From: Xanthomonas sp. NCPPB 1128
GTDB lineage: Bacteria > Pseudomonadota > Gammaproteobacteria > Xanthomonadales > Xanthomonadaceae
DNA: 64,000 bases
Assembly (NCBI RefSeq): GCF_001043115.1
Contig: NZ_LFME01000018.1
Span: 1-64,000 of the forward strand
Direction of reading: 5' to 3'
Below, one piece after another: positions 1 to 8,594 of this stretch. Positions within the stretch are counted from its first letter, which is position 1; the number at the start of each line of letters is the position of its first letter. The position numbers and the translations under genes were made by a program. The notes under the pieces were generated by a model. It saw only the letters and a program-made list of their open reading frames with translations. It was not told the DNA's origin and searched no databases.

Positions 1-35
1 CCAATCCCCAATCCCCAATCCCCAATCCCCAATCC
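1..35. repeat. 7-bp tandem repeat, five CCAATCC units
   Basis: Five exact head-to-tail copies of CCAATCC fill the left edge and probably continue outside the window. The same unit, read as GGGATTG or GGGATTC on the other strand, recurs at 48995-49043 and in shorter form near 49320, 49585, 53720 and 53900, always just beyond the 3' end of a gene. It is a simple-sequence repeat of intergenic DNA, not a CRISPR, because there are no spacers. Confidence 0.85.
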
Positions 36-50
36 CGGCGCCGCAAGGCG

Positions 51-413
51 CTAATGCCTGCCGCGCTTCCCAGTCCGCACCGGCGTCGCCTCGACCGAAA
101 GCGTGAAGCTGCGCTCCTCGCCGTCGAGCATGGCGCCGACGCCGACCAACTGGCGTTTGATCTCCTCGCCGCGACCGTTGCGGATGCTCACCAGCACGGT
201 GTACTCCCAGGCACTGCCGTCGTCCGGATGGCGGATGCTGCCCTCCACGCGCAGCGGCACCAGCGCCGACGGCGCCGACTGCTGCAGCACCGCCGAATCG
301 AAGCGCAAATGGTGCTTGCACGCCGGGCACACGCTGGCGCTTTCGAGGATGGTGGCCTTGCAGTGCGGGCAGGTCCGGGTCGCCCCCGGACTGCCGGGAC
401 GCGGGCTGCTCAT
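51..413 (-). CDS. Small zinc-ribbon protein, partner of bactofilin
   Basis: 120 aa with no signal peptide. Near the N-terminus two CxxC pairs (CPHC about residues 15-18, CPAC about 29-32) form a treble-clef or zinc-ribbon knuckle that probably binds one zinc. The remaining 80 residues look like a small beta-rich domain I do not recognise. Its ATG lies inside the last codons of the bactofilin gene (4-bp overlap), so the two are translationally coupled and the protein probably works with, or is regulated together with, the bactofilin scaffold. Function is otherwise unknown. Confidence 0.75.
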   Translation of the reverse strand: MSSPRPGSPGATRTCPHCKATILESASVCPACKHHLRFDSAVLQQSAPSALVPLRVEGSIRHPDDGSAWEYTVLVSIRNGRGEEIKRQLVGVGAMLDGEERSFTLSVEATPVRTGKRGRH

Positions 414-955
414 GCGCCGGCGTCGGACTCCGCGGGCTTGCCGCCCTTGCGGGCATGTTTGTCGTCATCCCAGCCGAAGTCCGCCTGGCCGCGCATGCGC
501 GATCCGGCGGCCACGGTCAGCGAGCCGGCCTTGACGTCGCCGATCAGCGCGCCGGAGGCGAGCAGCTCCACCCGCGAGGCCGATTCGATGTTGCCCTCGA
601 GCTCGCCGGCGATCACCACCTTGTCGGCGCGCACGCCACCGCTGAGCTTGGCGCCGGTCTCGATGGTGAGATCGCCCTGCACGTTGACGTCACCCTTGAA
701 CTTGCCAGCGATGCGGATGTGACCGGTGCCCTCGATCTTGCCTTCGATGCTGATGTCGGCGGCGATCAGCGATTCCTTCGCGGCCGGGGCGGGCGCGGCG
801 GTGCGGGCGGCAGGAGCGGCGGCGGCGACCGCGGCGAGCGGTTCGCCCGCGGCGGCATCGCCCGGCGGGCGCGGCTCCGGCGGCAATGCGCCGTTGCCGG
901 GAACGGGCGGCAGGCCATCCTTGCGCGCGGGACCCTGGTCTTTCCAGATGGACAT
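410..955 (-). CDS. Bactofilin (polymer-forming cytoskeletal protein)
   Basis: 181 aa. An Ala/Pro-rich disordered N-terminus of about 60 residues is followed by a right-handed beta-helix domain with the spaced hydrophobic/Gly pattern of bactofilins (segments such as ISIEGKIEGTGHIRIAGKFK and VVIAGELEGNIESASRVELL), then a short charged C-terminal tail. Bactofilins polymerise without nucleotide and act as membrane-associated scaffolds for cell shape, stalks or cell-wall enzymes. The neighbouring coupled gene is a zinc-ribbon protein rather than the M23 peptidase often seen beside bactofilins, so the role here cannot be told from context. The start is an ATG without a strong ribosome site. Confidence 0.9.
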   Translation of the reverse strand: MSIWKDQGPARKDGLPPVPGNGALPPEPRPPGDAAAGEPLAAVAAAAPAARTAAPAPAAKESLIAADISIEGKIEGTGHIRIAGKFKGDVNVQGDLTIETGAKLSGGVRADKVVIAGELEGNIESASRVELLASGALIGDVKAGSLTVAAGSRMRGQADFGWDDDKHARKGGKPAESDAGA

Positions 956-1060
956 GGGCTGTCGTCTCCAGTCGGGGGAAGCGCGACTATCGCCGCTCTA
1001 TCGCGTCGGTTTTGTGACGCTTTCTTCAAAACAACGGCTCGGCCGGGTACCGCCGCCGAT

Positions 1061-2770
1061 TCAGCCCATGCCGTCCAGCGCCGGGTCGTAGGCCTGCACC
1101 TGGTTGCGGCCGCAGCGCTTGGCCCGGTACAGCGCCGCATCGGCCTTGCGCAGCAGGGTGGTGGCGACCACGCCGTCGCGCGCATAACTGGCCACGCCGA
1201 TCGACATGGTCACCGCCGGCAGCGCCTTGCCGTCCACGCTGGCGCTCAGTTGCTGGGCAGCGCCGCGGATCTGTTCGGCGATGGCCAGCGCTTGTTCCGG
1301 CCCGGTCTCCGGCAGGATCACCGTGAACTCCTCGCCGCCGTAGCGGCAGGCGATGTCCTCGCCGCGCAGCCGCGTCGACAGCATCTGCCCGAACGCGGCC
1401 AGCAGGCTGTCGCCGCCGCCATGGCCGTGCAGGTCGTTGAACTGCTTGAAGTGGTCCACGTCCAGCATCAGCAGCGACAGCGGCATCTGCCGGCGCCCGC
1501 AGCGGGCCAGTTCGTGGTTGAGCGATTCTTCCAGATAGCGCCGGTTGAACAGGCCGGTGAGTGGGTCGCGGATCGACTGCAGGCGCAGCGACTCGCGCAG
1601 GCGTAGGTTGCTCAAGGCCAGCGACAGCTGCTCGGCGGCGGCCTCGGCGATGGCGATGCGCGGCAGCGGGCCGCTGCCGCGCCCGGCCAGGAACACGAAG
1701 CCCAATTGCGTGCCCTGCGCGGAAAGGGGAATGCAGGCGGTGCTGGCCCCGGCGGCGTAGGGATCCTCGCGCAGATGCGCGCACGCCGAGTCGTGGCCCT
1801 GTGCGTGCACGAAATGGCTCTTGTCGCGACGCAGGGCCCAGCAGTCCTGCGGCGCCACCGCCGGCTCGCTGCCGACCGGCGGCTGGCCCCAGCTGACGAT
1901 CTCCTCGGCACGGCCGCGCGAGGCGCGCAGCAGGTAGACGCTGCCGCCGGTGTCCGGCATCAGCGCGGCGAGCAGGCGCGCGGTCACCGTCAGTGCCTCG
2001 GCCGGCTCCACGCAACTCTGCAGCAGGCCGGTATACCGGCTGAGCGCGTTGAGGTCCGCACTGGTGCGCTCTAGCTCGTTGATGCTGGCTTCCATCTTCT
2101 CGTTGGCGACCGAGGCGGCCTGTTCGGCGTTGCTGCGGTTGCGCAGTTCGCGCAACAGCAGCGCGTACACCACGACGACGCTGCCCAGGCCGAACGGGAT
2201 GCCGGCGAGGGCGAGCGCCAGCAGCATGTCGGCACTGCGCTGGTTGGACGTATCGCGGCTCTGCAGCAGTTGCAGTTCCACGTCGGTCATCTGCTGCACC
2301 TGGTCGCGGACCGCGCTGGAACTCTGGTACACGCTGGGCGCCATCGCCCGCTGCAGCGCTTCCAGACCGTCGCGCTGGTACACCGCCAACATCTGCCGCA
2401 TCTGCACCAGCCGCGTGTTCGCCAGTTGCTGCAGCATCTGGACATTGGCGATCTGCACGGGATTGTCGGAGACCAGCATGCGCAACTGTGCCAATTGCCG
2501 CGGCACGCGTTCGGCACTGTCGTAGTAGAGGCTCAGATAGGCCTGGTTGTTGGTCAACTCGTAGCCGCGCAGCGAGGATTCGGTCATCAGCAAGGTGGAC
2601 TGCACCTCGTCGATGTTGCGCAGCACTTCGTGGGTGTGGGCGACACGCGCGGCGTCGGAGATCGCGCGCTGCGCGCCGTAGAACACGCCGGCGCCGACCA
2701 GCACGAAGACCGCGGCGGAGAACAACAGGGCTAGGCGGGTCTTGGCCCGCACACGTTGGAGAATCGGCAT
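1061..2770 (-). CDS. Membrane diguanylate cyclase (CHASE3-GAF-GGDEF)
   Basis: 569 aa. A transmembrane helix at about 12-32 is followed by a helical periplasmic region of CHASE3 type (about 35-170), a second membrane helix (about 180-208), a short coiled linker, a GAF-like domain (about 245-385) and a GGDEF domain (about 405-560). The active-site loop is GGEEF starting at residue 478. It is preceded at the expected spacing by an RxxD motif (RGED, from 469), so both cyclase activity and product inhibition through the I-site are predicted. It should make c-di-GMP from two GTP in response to an envelope signal. No sensor partner is adjacent. An EAL phosphodiesterase gene lies at 32849-33643. Confidence 0.93.
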   Translation of the reverse strand: MPILQRVRAKTRLALLFSAAVFVLVGAGVFYGAQRAISDAARVAHTHEVLRNIDEVQSTLLMTESSLRGYELTNNQAYLSLYYDSAERVPRQLAQLRMLVSDNPVQIANVQMLQQLANTRLVQMRQMLAVYQRDGLEALQRAMAPSVYQSSSAVRDQVQQMTDVELQLLQSRDTSNQRSADMLLALALAGIPFGLGSVVVVYALLLRELRNRSNAEQAASVANEKMEASINELERTSADLNALSRYTGLLQSCVEPAEALTVTARLLAALMPDTGGSVYLLRASRGRAEEIVSWGQPPVGSEPAVAPQDCWALRRDKSHFVHAQGHDSACAHLREDPYAAGASTACIPLSAQGTQLGFVFLAGRGSGPLPRIAIAEAAAEQLSLALSNLRLRESLRLQSIRDPLTGLFNRRYLEESLNHELARCGRRQMPLSLLMLDVDHFKQFNDLHGHGGGDSLLAAFGQMLSTRLRGEDIACRYGGEEFTVILPETGPEQALAIAEQIRGAAQQLSASVDGKALPAVTMSIGVASYARDGVVATTLLRKADAALYRAKRCGRNQVQAYDPALDGMG

Positions 2771-2900
2771 CGCGAAAGTCTACTGTGACGCCGCAAAAGC
2801 CCTGGACCGGCGTCACAAAAATACCCGCCACGCCGGCACAGCGCGCGGCACGCGCTGCGCGACAGTGACCGCCCCCGCATGCGCGGGGACGGCCGATGAC

Positions 2901-3254
2901 TCAGTGCTGCTCGCGGTCGCCGTTGTGCGGATCTTCGTTGGCGTTCTCGCGGGCCTTGTCGGCGACTTTCTGCGCCGCATTCGCGGTGGCCTCGCTGGCA
3001 TCGGCCGCCATTTCCTTTGCCGCCGCCGAGGCATCCTGCACGGCCTCGGAATTGGCGGCGCGGTGTGCGGCGTCGCGCGCGTCGGCGGCGACCTCGCGTC
3101 CGGCCTGCGCGACCTGGCCCGCGGCTTCCTTGGCGGCCTCGCCGGTTTGTTCGGCGGCGACCTTGGCGTCGCGTTGCGCCTGCTGCGATTCGGGACCCTG
3201 GCAGCCGGCCAGTGCGAGGGCGCCCAGCAGGGCCACGATCGGGGTCTTGTTCAT
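2901..3254 (-). CDS. Ala-rich amphipathic lipoprotein
   Basis: 117 aa when started at the ATG at 3254, which places a signal peptide directly at the start. The open frame extends 18 codons upstream, but that extension does not look like protein. A lipobox LALAGC marks lipidation at about Cys18. The mature part is almost entirely Ala, Glu, Lys and Asp in short helical repeats (AKEAAGQVAQAG, AADARDAAHRAA), resembling apolipoprotein or LEA-like amphipathic helices, and ends in a charged His/Asp tail. It resembles the lipoprotein at 3875-4216 in design. Likely an outer-membrane or periplasmic anchored helix. Function unknown. Confidence 0.8.
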   Translation of the reverse strand: MNKTPIVALLGALALAGCQGPESQQAQRDAKVAAEQTGEAAKEAAGQVAQAGREVAADARDAAHRAANSEAVQDASAAAKEMAADASEATANAAQKVADKARENANEDPHNGDREQH

Positions 3255-3815
3255 GCGACTTCTCCGTCCACGGGTGGGTGACGCGGCGCAGCCTAGGCGG
3301 GGGCGCATGCAGCCTGCGTCAAGGCGGAGCCGTGGCGCGGGGCAATGTTCAGGAAGGCGCTATCGCCGGTGGGAAGGCGCCGCGGGTGTGGGCGCCCGAC
3401 ACTGCGAAGCGCGTGTCCGCGGGCGGGCGCCGGTCACGCGGGCAATGCTGATGTTCGGCTTGGGCTTGGGCTTCGGTTTCGGCGTGCACGCGCCTGCACT
3501 TGCGTGGCGCGCGGCGGTGATGCGCATCGAACGCGTCGCTCACCGCTGGCGTCCGGTAGGTCGCGTGGCCGCTGCCGGCAGTGCGATGCGTCGTCCAGTC
3601 ATGCGGAGGACTGCATGCGCGCAACGCGGTGGCGAGGCGATGGCGCGGGCGAAATCCTGCGCAGGCGCGCGTTGCGAGGCGGTGTCAGCGGCGGACGACG
3701 GCGCGGCATTCGCGCGAGGGGAGCATGGATGCGTCGTTGCCCACCCGCCGTTCGGAGACACGCTGCGCCGGTACGGTGGTGGCCCCGTTGCCGCGTTCCC
3801 TGACAAACGTCAGGC
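3255..3815. other. Intergenic region with no supported gene
   Basis: About 560 bases separate the two lipoprotein genes. Open frames exist on both strands because of the high GC content, but their translations are Arg-rich, lack recognisable domains and conflict with each other. No repeat or RNA gene is recognised. The promoter of the 2901-3254 lipoprotein should lie at the left end of this stretch. Confidence 0.5.
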
Positions 3816-3845
3816 AAAGAAAAAGCCGCTGGCGGACCAGCGGCT
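3816..3845 (-). terminator. Intrinsic terminator of the lipoprotein gene at 3875-4216
   Basis: Read on the minus strand, a perfect 9-bp stem AGCCGCTGG / CCAGCGGCT with a 4-nt loop is followed immediately by TTTTTCTTT. Stem and U-tract lie 30 nt downstream of the stop codon, which is the classical arrangement of a rho-independent terminator. Confidence 0.9.
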
Positions 3846-3874
3846 CTTTCAGGACTGCAAAAAGCAAGAAGTGA

Positions 3875-4216
3875 TTACTTCTTGGCTTCCTGAGCAGCGT
3901 CCTTCGCCTTGTCGGCGGTGTCTTCCGCAGCCTTGGCGGTGTCGGCAGCCTTGTCGGCAGCGGCATCGGTCGGGGCAGCGGCGGCAGCGGCCGAAGCGTC
4001 GGCAGCGGTGTTGGCGGCGGTCGCGGCGGTGTCGGCAGCGGCCTGAGCGGCGTCGGCGGTCGGGGCGCCGGCGGCAGCCGACTGGTCGGCAGCAGCCTGC
4101 GCGTCGGTGGCGGCTTCGTTAGCCGAAGCGGCGGCGTCCTGGGCCTGCTCCTGCTTCGAGCACGCGGCCAGGGCCAGGCCCAGGGCCATTGCGATCAGCA
4201 GCTTGTTGATGCTCAT
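3875..4216 (-). CDS. Ala-rich repeat lipoprotein
   Basis: 113 aa. The signal peptide ends in the lipobox LALAACS, with the lipidated Cys at about residue 19. About half of the mature protein is alanine, arranged with Asp, Thr, Lys and Glu in repeating units (AADTAATAANTAADASAA, KAADTAKAAEDTADKAKDAA). This gives a long amphipathic helix similar to the lipoprotein at 2901-3254. It has its own terminator (3816-3845) and a plausible sigma-70 promoter upstream, so it is probably monocistronic and well expressed. Function is unknown; an envelope spacer or stress protein is possible. Confidence 0.85.
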   Translation of the reverse strand: MSINKLLIAMALGLALAACSKQEQAQDAAASANEAATDAQAAADQSAAAGAPTADAAQAAADTAATAANTAADASAAAAAAPTDAAADKAADTAKAAEDTADKAKDAAQEAKK

Positions 4217-4272
4217 TGTGTCTATCCTCGTCGTTTAGTTAGGCAACGCGCGAATGCGCGCCCTCAACATGA

Positions 4273-4296
4273 TGACAAGCCAAAGTCGGCTGTCAA
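4273..4296 (-). promoter_or_regulatory. Probable -35 box overlapped by an inverted repeat
   Basis: On the minus strand a perfect -35 hexamer TTGACA (4296-4291) lies about 75 nt upstream of the lipoprotein ATG at 4216. No good -10 hexamer follows at 16-18 nt. The -35 lies inside an imperfect dyad, TGACAAGCC (4273-4281) and GGCTGTCA (4288-4295), which could be an operator. Inferred from sequence only. Confidence 0.35.
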
Positions 4297-4338
4297 GCGC
4301 ACGCGCATTCATTTTTGTGTTTCAGGGGTTAATCCCAA

Positions 4339-5514
4339 TCAAATCAATTCGATGGCGACTGCTGTCGCTTCGCCACCACCGATGCACAGCGTCGCGATTC
4401 CGCGGCGGCCGCCACGGCTGCGCAACGCATTTAGCAATGTCACCAGCAGCCGCGCACCGGAGGCGCCGATCGGATGGCCGAGCGCACAGGCGCCGCCGTG
4501 GACGTTGACCTTGGCGTGGTCCAGGCCCAGTTCCTTGATCGGCACCATCGCCACCACGGCGAAGGCTTCGTTGATCTCGAACAGGTCGACGTCGTCCAGA
4601 CTCCAGCCGACCTGATCGAGCAACTTGCGGATCGCGCCGACCGGCGCGGTGGTGAACCATTCCGGCGCCTGCGAGAAGGTCGCGTGGCCGACGATCCGCG
4701 CCAGCGGCGCGACGCCGCGGCGTGCGGCCTCGTCGGCGCCCAGCAGCACCAGCGCGGCGGCGCCGTCGGAGATGCTCGAGGAACTGGCCGCGGTGACCGT
4801 GCCGTCCTTCTTGAACGCCGGCTTCAGCGCCGGGATCTTGGTGACGTCGGACTTGCCCGGCTGCTCGTCGCTGTCGACGCGCACTTCGCCCTTGCGGGTG
4901 GCGACGGCGACCGGAACGATCTCGTCGGCGAAGGCGCCCTCGCGCTGTGCGGCCTGCGCACGGTTCACCGATGCGATCGCGAACGCGTCCTGATCCTGGC
5001 GGCTGAAGCCGAACTTCTCCGCGGTGGCCTCGCCGAACACGCCCATCGCCTGGCCGTCGTCGGGATTGGTCAGGCCGTCCCAGGCCATGTGGTCGACCGC
5101 CTGGAAGTTGCCGTAGCGGTTGCCGGTGCGCGAGTTCGGCAGCAGGTGCGGCGCGTTGCTCATCGATTCCATGCCGCCGGCGACGACGATGCTGGCCGAA
5201 CCGGCCTTGATCAGGTCGTGGCCCAGCATCACCGCCTTCATGCCCGAACCGCAGACCTTGTTGATGGTGGTCGCGCCGGTGCCGTCGGGCACGCCGGCCG
5301 CGCGCGCGGCCTGGCGCGCCGGGGCCTGGCCGAGGTTGGCCGGCAGCACGCAGCCCATGATGACTTCGGAGACGTCGGCGGCGGGGATGCCGGACTGCTC
5401 CAGCGCGGCGCGGATGGCCGCGGCGCCCAGCGTCGGCGTGGGCACGCCGTTGAACTGGCCCAGGAACGCGCCGATGGCGGTGCGCTTGGCCGCGGCGATG
5501 ACGATCTCGGTCAT
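4339..5514 (-). CDS. Acetyl-CoA C-acetyltransferase (thiolase II)
   Basis: 391 aa, the normal length for a biosynthetic-type thiolase. The acylated cysteine is Cys88 in NKVCGSGMKAV. The other catalytic residues are His347 in CALGHPIGASG and Cys377 in CIGGGEA. It condenses two acetyl-CoA to acetoacetyl-CoA, or runs in reverse, in the cytoplasm. No phaB, phaC, CoA-transferase or fad genes are adjacent, so whether it serves ketone-body, polyhydroxyalkanoate or degradative metabolism cannot be told. It is transcribed divergently from the autotransporter at 5705. Confidence 0.95.
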   Translation of the reverse strand: MTEIVIAAAKRTAIGAFLGQFNGVPTPTLGAAAIRAALEQSGIPAADVSEVIMGCVLPANLGQAPARQAARAAGVPDGTGATTINKVCGSGMKAVMLGHDLIKAGSASIVVAGGMESMSNAPHLLPNSRTGNRYGNFQAVDHMAWDGLTNPDDGQAMGVFGEATAEKFGFSRQDQDAFAIASVNRAQAAQREGAFADEIVPVAVATRKGEVRVDSDEQPGKSDVTKIPALKPAFKKDGTVTAASSSSISDGAAALVLLGADEAARRGVAPLARIVGHATFSQAPEWFTTAPVGAIRKLLDQVGWSLDDVDLFEINEAFAVVAMVPIKELGLDHAKVNVHGGACALGHPIGASGARLLVTLLNALRSRGGRRGIATLCIGGGEATAVAIELI

Positions 5515-5704
5515 GGCAAACCCTTACGAAAGAGGTGCGCCGATTATCGGCCGCGGCGCAGATTCTGCCAATCGCAGGGTCCTGGGCGGGCGTCCCGCGA
5601 ATGCGGTTTCGGTGTAGATTGGCTTCGGGTCATCGCCGTCGCCGACGGCCGATGAATGGGAATGGCACCGGCCGGTGCGGCAGATCAAGGCAGAGGGGAA
5701 GGAC

Positions 5705-8479
5705 ATGCGGGTATTGATGGCACGATCGCTGCTGGCGGCCGCGGTGGCGGTTGCGCTCACCTCGTGCGGTGGTGGCGGTGGCGGTGGCGGCAATCTGGTC
5801 CACGGCAGTCCGCCGCCGACCTCGCCGCCCCCGCCACAGCCGGCGTTCGACGCGCATCTGACCCTGACCAATACGCTGGCCGCGCACAGCGCCGGCTACG
5901 ACGGCAGCGGCTACCGCATCGGCGTGGTCGACACCGGCGTCAATCGCAACCATCCCGCGTTGGCCGGGCGGGTGGTGTCGAACCTGATCTACGTCGATCC
6001 CAGCCAGAACAACACCCAGGTCGACGACGTCGACGGCCACGGCACCACCGTGGCCCAGCTGGCGGCGGGCAAGTCGGTCGGGCAGTGGCCGGGCGGCATT
6101 GCGCCGGGCGCGCAGATCGTGTCGGCGCGCATCATTTCCGACACCCCGCCCAAGGACGACGGCAGCGGCAGCGGCAACCAGGTCAGTGGTGGACTGGGCC
6201 TGACCCAGGTGCACCAGGACCTGATCAATGCCGGGGTCAAGGTGATGAACAACTCCTGGGGCGGGATCTACTGGACCGACCTGAGCTCGACCAACGCCAT
6301 CGCCGCCGAGTACCGCCCGTTCGTGATCGGCAACGGCGGCCTGGTGGTGTTCGCCGCCGGCAACGAATCCAAGTCCACGCCCTCGGACATCGCCTCGCTG
6401 CCCAGCAAGTCCGGCCCCAACGGCACGCTGCCGGCGGCGGATCTGGAGCGCGGCTGGCTGGTGGTGGCGGCGACCGATTCGAGCACCGGCACGCAACTGG
6501 CCTCGTATTCCAACGCCTGCGGCGCGGCGATGCGCTATTGCCTGGTCGCACCCGGCACCGAGGTGTTCGTCGATCCCAAGGCGACCACCTCCACCAGCAA
6601 CCCCGACTACTACTACGGCAGCGGCACCTCGTTCGCGGCGCCGCTGGTGTCCGGCGCGGCGGCACTGGTCTGGCAGGCCTTCCCGTACTTCAGCAACGAC
6701 CTGGTTCGGCAGACCCTGCTCGGCACGGCCACCGACCTGGGCACGCCCGGCGTGGACGCGACCTTCGGCTACGGCCTGCTCAACGTCGGCAAGGCGGTGC
6801 AGGGACCGGGCCGCTTCGACTGGGGCGACGTGACGGTGGGGTTCACCGGCAGCTCGACCTGGGCCAACAACATCGCCGGCAGCGGCGGCCTGATCAAGCA
6901 GGGCAGCGGCACGCTGACCCTGAGCGGCACCCAGAACACCTACAGCGGCGACACCCAGGTGCAGGGCGGCACGCTCAGTGCGGCCAGCCTGGGCAGTTCG
7001 AACGTGGCGATCAGCAATGGCGCCACCTTCGTCGGCACCGGCGCGCTCGGCGGCAGCGTCGCCAACGCCGGCACCTTCCAGGTCGGCGTGGCCACCCTGA
7101 GCCTGAGCGGCAACTACGTGCAGAGCAGCAACGGCCGCCTGGCCCTGCTGGTCGGCGACAAGCTCTCGGTCGGCGGCAGCGCCGCTCTGCAGGGCGGTTC
7201 GCTGTACGTGCTGGGCAAGCGCGACTACGTGGTCAACAACACCGCCTACAAGGTGCTGGAGGCCAGCGGTGGACTCACCGGCACGTTCGCGTCGGTGACC
7301 ACGCCGTCGAACGTGTTCCTGACCTCGTTCCTGTCCTACGACGCCACCAGCGCCTCGATCACCGTGCAGTCGCTGAGCGTCACCGCCGCCGCGGCCAGCT
7401 TCGGCAACATCACCGCGGCCACCCTGGCGTCGGCGACGCGCGTGGATGCGGCGTTCGCGCAGCTCAACACGCAACTGAGCCACGACCCGGCCACGGTCGA
7501 CGGCGCCCTGCTCAAGGCGGCCGGCGCGGTGCAGCAGTCGCCGAGCGTGGCGGCGGCGTCGGCCACGCTGCGCAGCCTGTCCGGCGAGGCGCATGCCGCG
7601 GCCACCGCCATGACCTTCGACACCATGGACCTGCAGCGGCGCGCGCTGTCCAGCCGCTTCGACATATTGGTCGATCAACCGCGCGTGGTCGGCGCCTGGA
7701 GCCAGCGCCTGGGCGAGACCGGGCAGGGCAGTTTCGCCGGCAGCCAGTTCCAGCTCGATGGCTGGCTGATGGGCCAGGACCTGCGCCTGAGCGATCACCT
7801 CGTCGCTGGCGTCGCGTTCGGCGAGAGCCGTGCCAGCGACGCCGGCAGCCTGGACCGCAGCCGCAACCGCCAGGTACAGGGCCAGGCCTATCTGGGGGCG
7901 ATGGCCGGCAATGCCTATGCGCTGGCGCAACTGGGCAGCGGCCAGTACCAGCGCCAGCTCGACCGCAGTTTGCTGCTCGGCGACACCGTCGCCGACGCGT
8001 CCAGCCGTTATGCCGGTCGCTTCCTGTCCTCCAGCGTCGAGGTCGGCTATCGGTTCGGGCGTGGCCCGGCGTGGCTGACCCCGTATGCCGGTGCCGACTA
8101 CAGCCGCATCGACAGCGATGGCTTCCGCGAGCAGGGCGGCGACGGCTTCGGGCTGATGGCCGGCGCCGCCAGTTCCTCGCGCAGCCAGGCGCTGGCCGGC
8201 CTGCGGGGCGGGTTCGGCGGGCGCGGCTGGTCGCTGCAGGGGTATGCCGAGTGGCAGCAGACGTTGGCTGCACAGGGACTGGACCGGCAGGCCAGCTTCG
8301 TCGGCGTGAACGCCTGGGCGCCGCTGGTGGACCTGCAGCCGGCGCGCTCCGGCGGCCTGTTCGGCGCCAGCCTGCAGACGCGCTGGAACGGGGCGTTGCT
8401 GGGGCTGGGCTACGACCAGCGGTTCGGCCCGCGCGGCGACGACCGCGCGGTGTCGCTGCGCTATCGCCTGGGTTTCTGA
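5705..8479 (+). CDS. Subtilisin-type serine protease autotransporter
   Basis: 924 aa from the ATG at 5705, which follows GAGGGGAAGGAC; an in-frame start 10 codons upstream has no such site. The signal sequence ends in LTSC with a candidate lipidated Cys21, followed by eight glycines and a Pro-rich linker. The S8 peptidase domain (about 50-370) has the full triad: Asp76 (VVDTGV), His112 (GHGTT) and Ser309 (GTSFAAP). Next come an autotransporter-associated beta-strand repeat (GGLIKQGSGTLTLSG, about 395-430), a passenger stem, and a beta-barrel translocator of about 270 residues ending in the C-terminal Phe typical of BAM substrates. It is a surface or secreted protease, plausibly for nutrition or virulence. 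Confidence 0.95.
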   Translation: MRVLMARSLLAAAVAVALTSCGGGGGGGGNLVHGSPPPTSPPPPQPAFDAHLTLTNTLAAHSAGYDGSGYRIGVVDTGVNRNHPALAGRVVSNLIYVDPSQNNTQVDDVDGHGTTVAQLAAGKSVGQWPGGIAPGAQIVSARIISDTPPKDDGSGSGNQVSGGLGLTQVHQDLINAGVKVMNNSWGGIYWTDLSSTNAIAAEYRPFVIGNGGLVVFAAGNESKSTPSDIASLPSKSGPNGTLPAADLERGWLVVAATDSSTGTQLASYSNACGAAMRYCLVAPGTEVFVDPKATTSTSNPDYYYGSGTSFAAPLVSGAAALVWQAFPYFSNDLVRQTLLGTATDLGTPGVDATFGYGLLNVGKAVQGPGRFDWGDVTVGFTGSSTWANNIAGSGGLIKQGSGTLTLSGTQNTYSGDTQVQGGTLSAASLGSSNVAISNGATFVGTGALGGSVANAGTFQVGVATLSLSGNYVQSSNGRLALLVGDKLSVGGSAALQGGSLYVLGKRDYVVNNTAYKVLEASGGLTGTFASVTTPSNVFLTSFLSYDATSASITVQSLSVTAAAASFGNITAATLASATRVDAAFAQLNTQLSHDPATVDGALLKAAGAVQQSPSVAAASATLRSLSGEAHAAATAMTFDTMDLQRRALSSRFDILVDQPRVVGAWSQRLGETGQGSFAGSQFQLDGWLMGQDLRLSDHLVAGVAFGESRASDAGSLDRSRNRQVQGQAYLGAMAGNAYALAQLGSGQYQRQLDRSLLLGDTVADASSRYAGRFLSSSVEVGYRFGRGPAWLTPYAGADYSRIDSDGFREQGGDGFGLMAGAASSSRSQALAGLRGGFGGRGWSLQGYAEWQQTLAAQGLDRQASFVGVNAWAPLVDLQPARSGGLFGASLQTRWNGALLGLGYDQRFGPRGDDRAVSLRYRLGF

Positions 8480-8594
8480 GTCCGGGTACCCGGTCCGGCG
8501 CGTGCTGCGCCGGATCGGGGTCGATCGGTCACATAGGGCCAGGACATCTCAGGCCCTGCGGCATTCCGCCTGCGGCGCAGGCTGCGCGCGCGCG

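Noticed and set aside
1-35. CRISPR-like repeats
   Set aside because: The 7-bp units are contiguous with no spacers, and there are no cas genes.
5630-7930. A 766-codon minus-strand frame opposite the autotransporter gene
   Set aside because: The composition is repetitive Ala/Gly/Arg/Val with no motif, and the opposite strand has a complete subtilase autotransporter.
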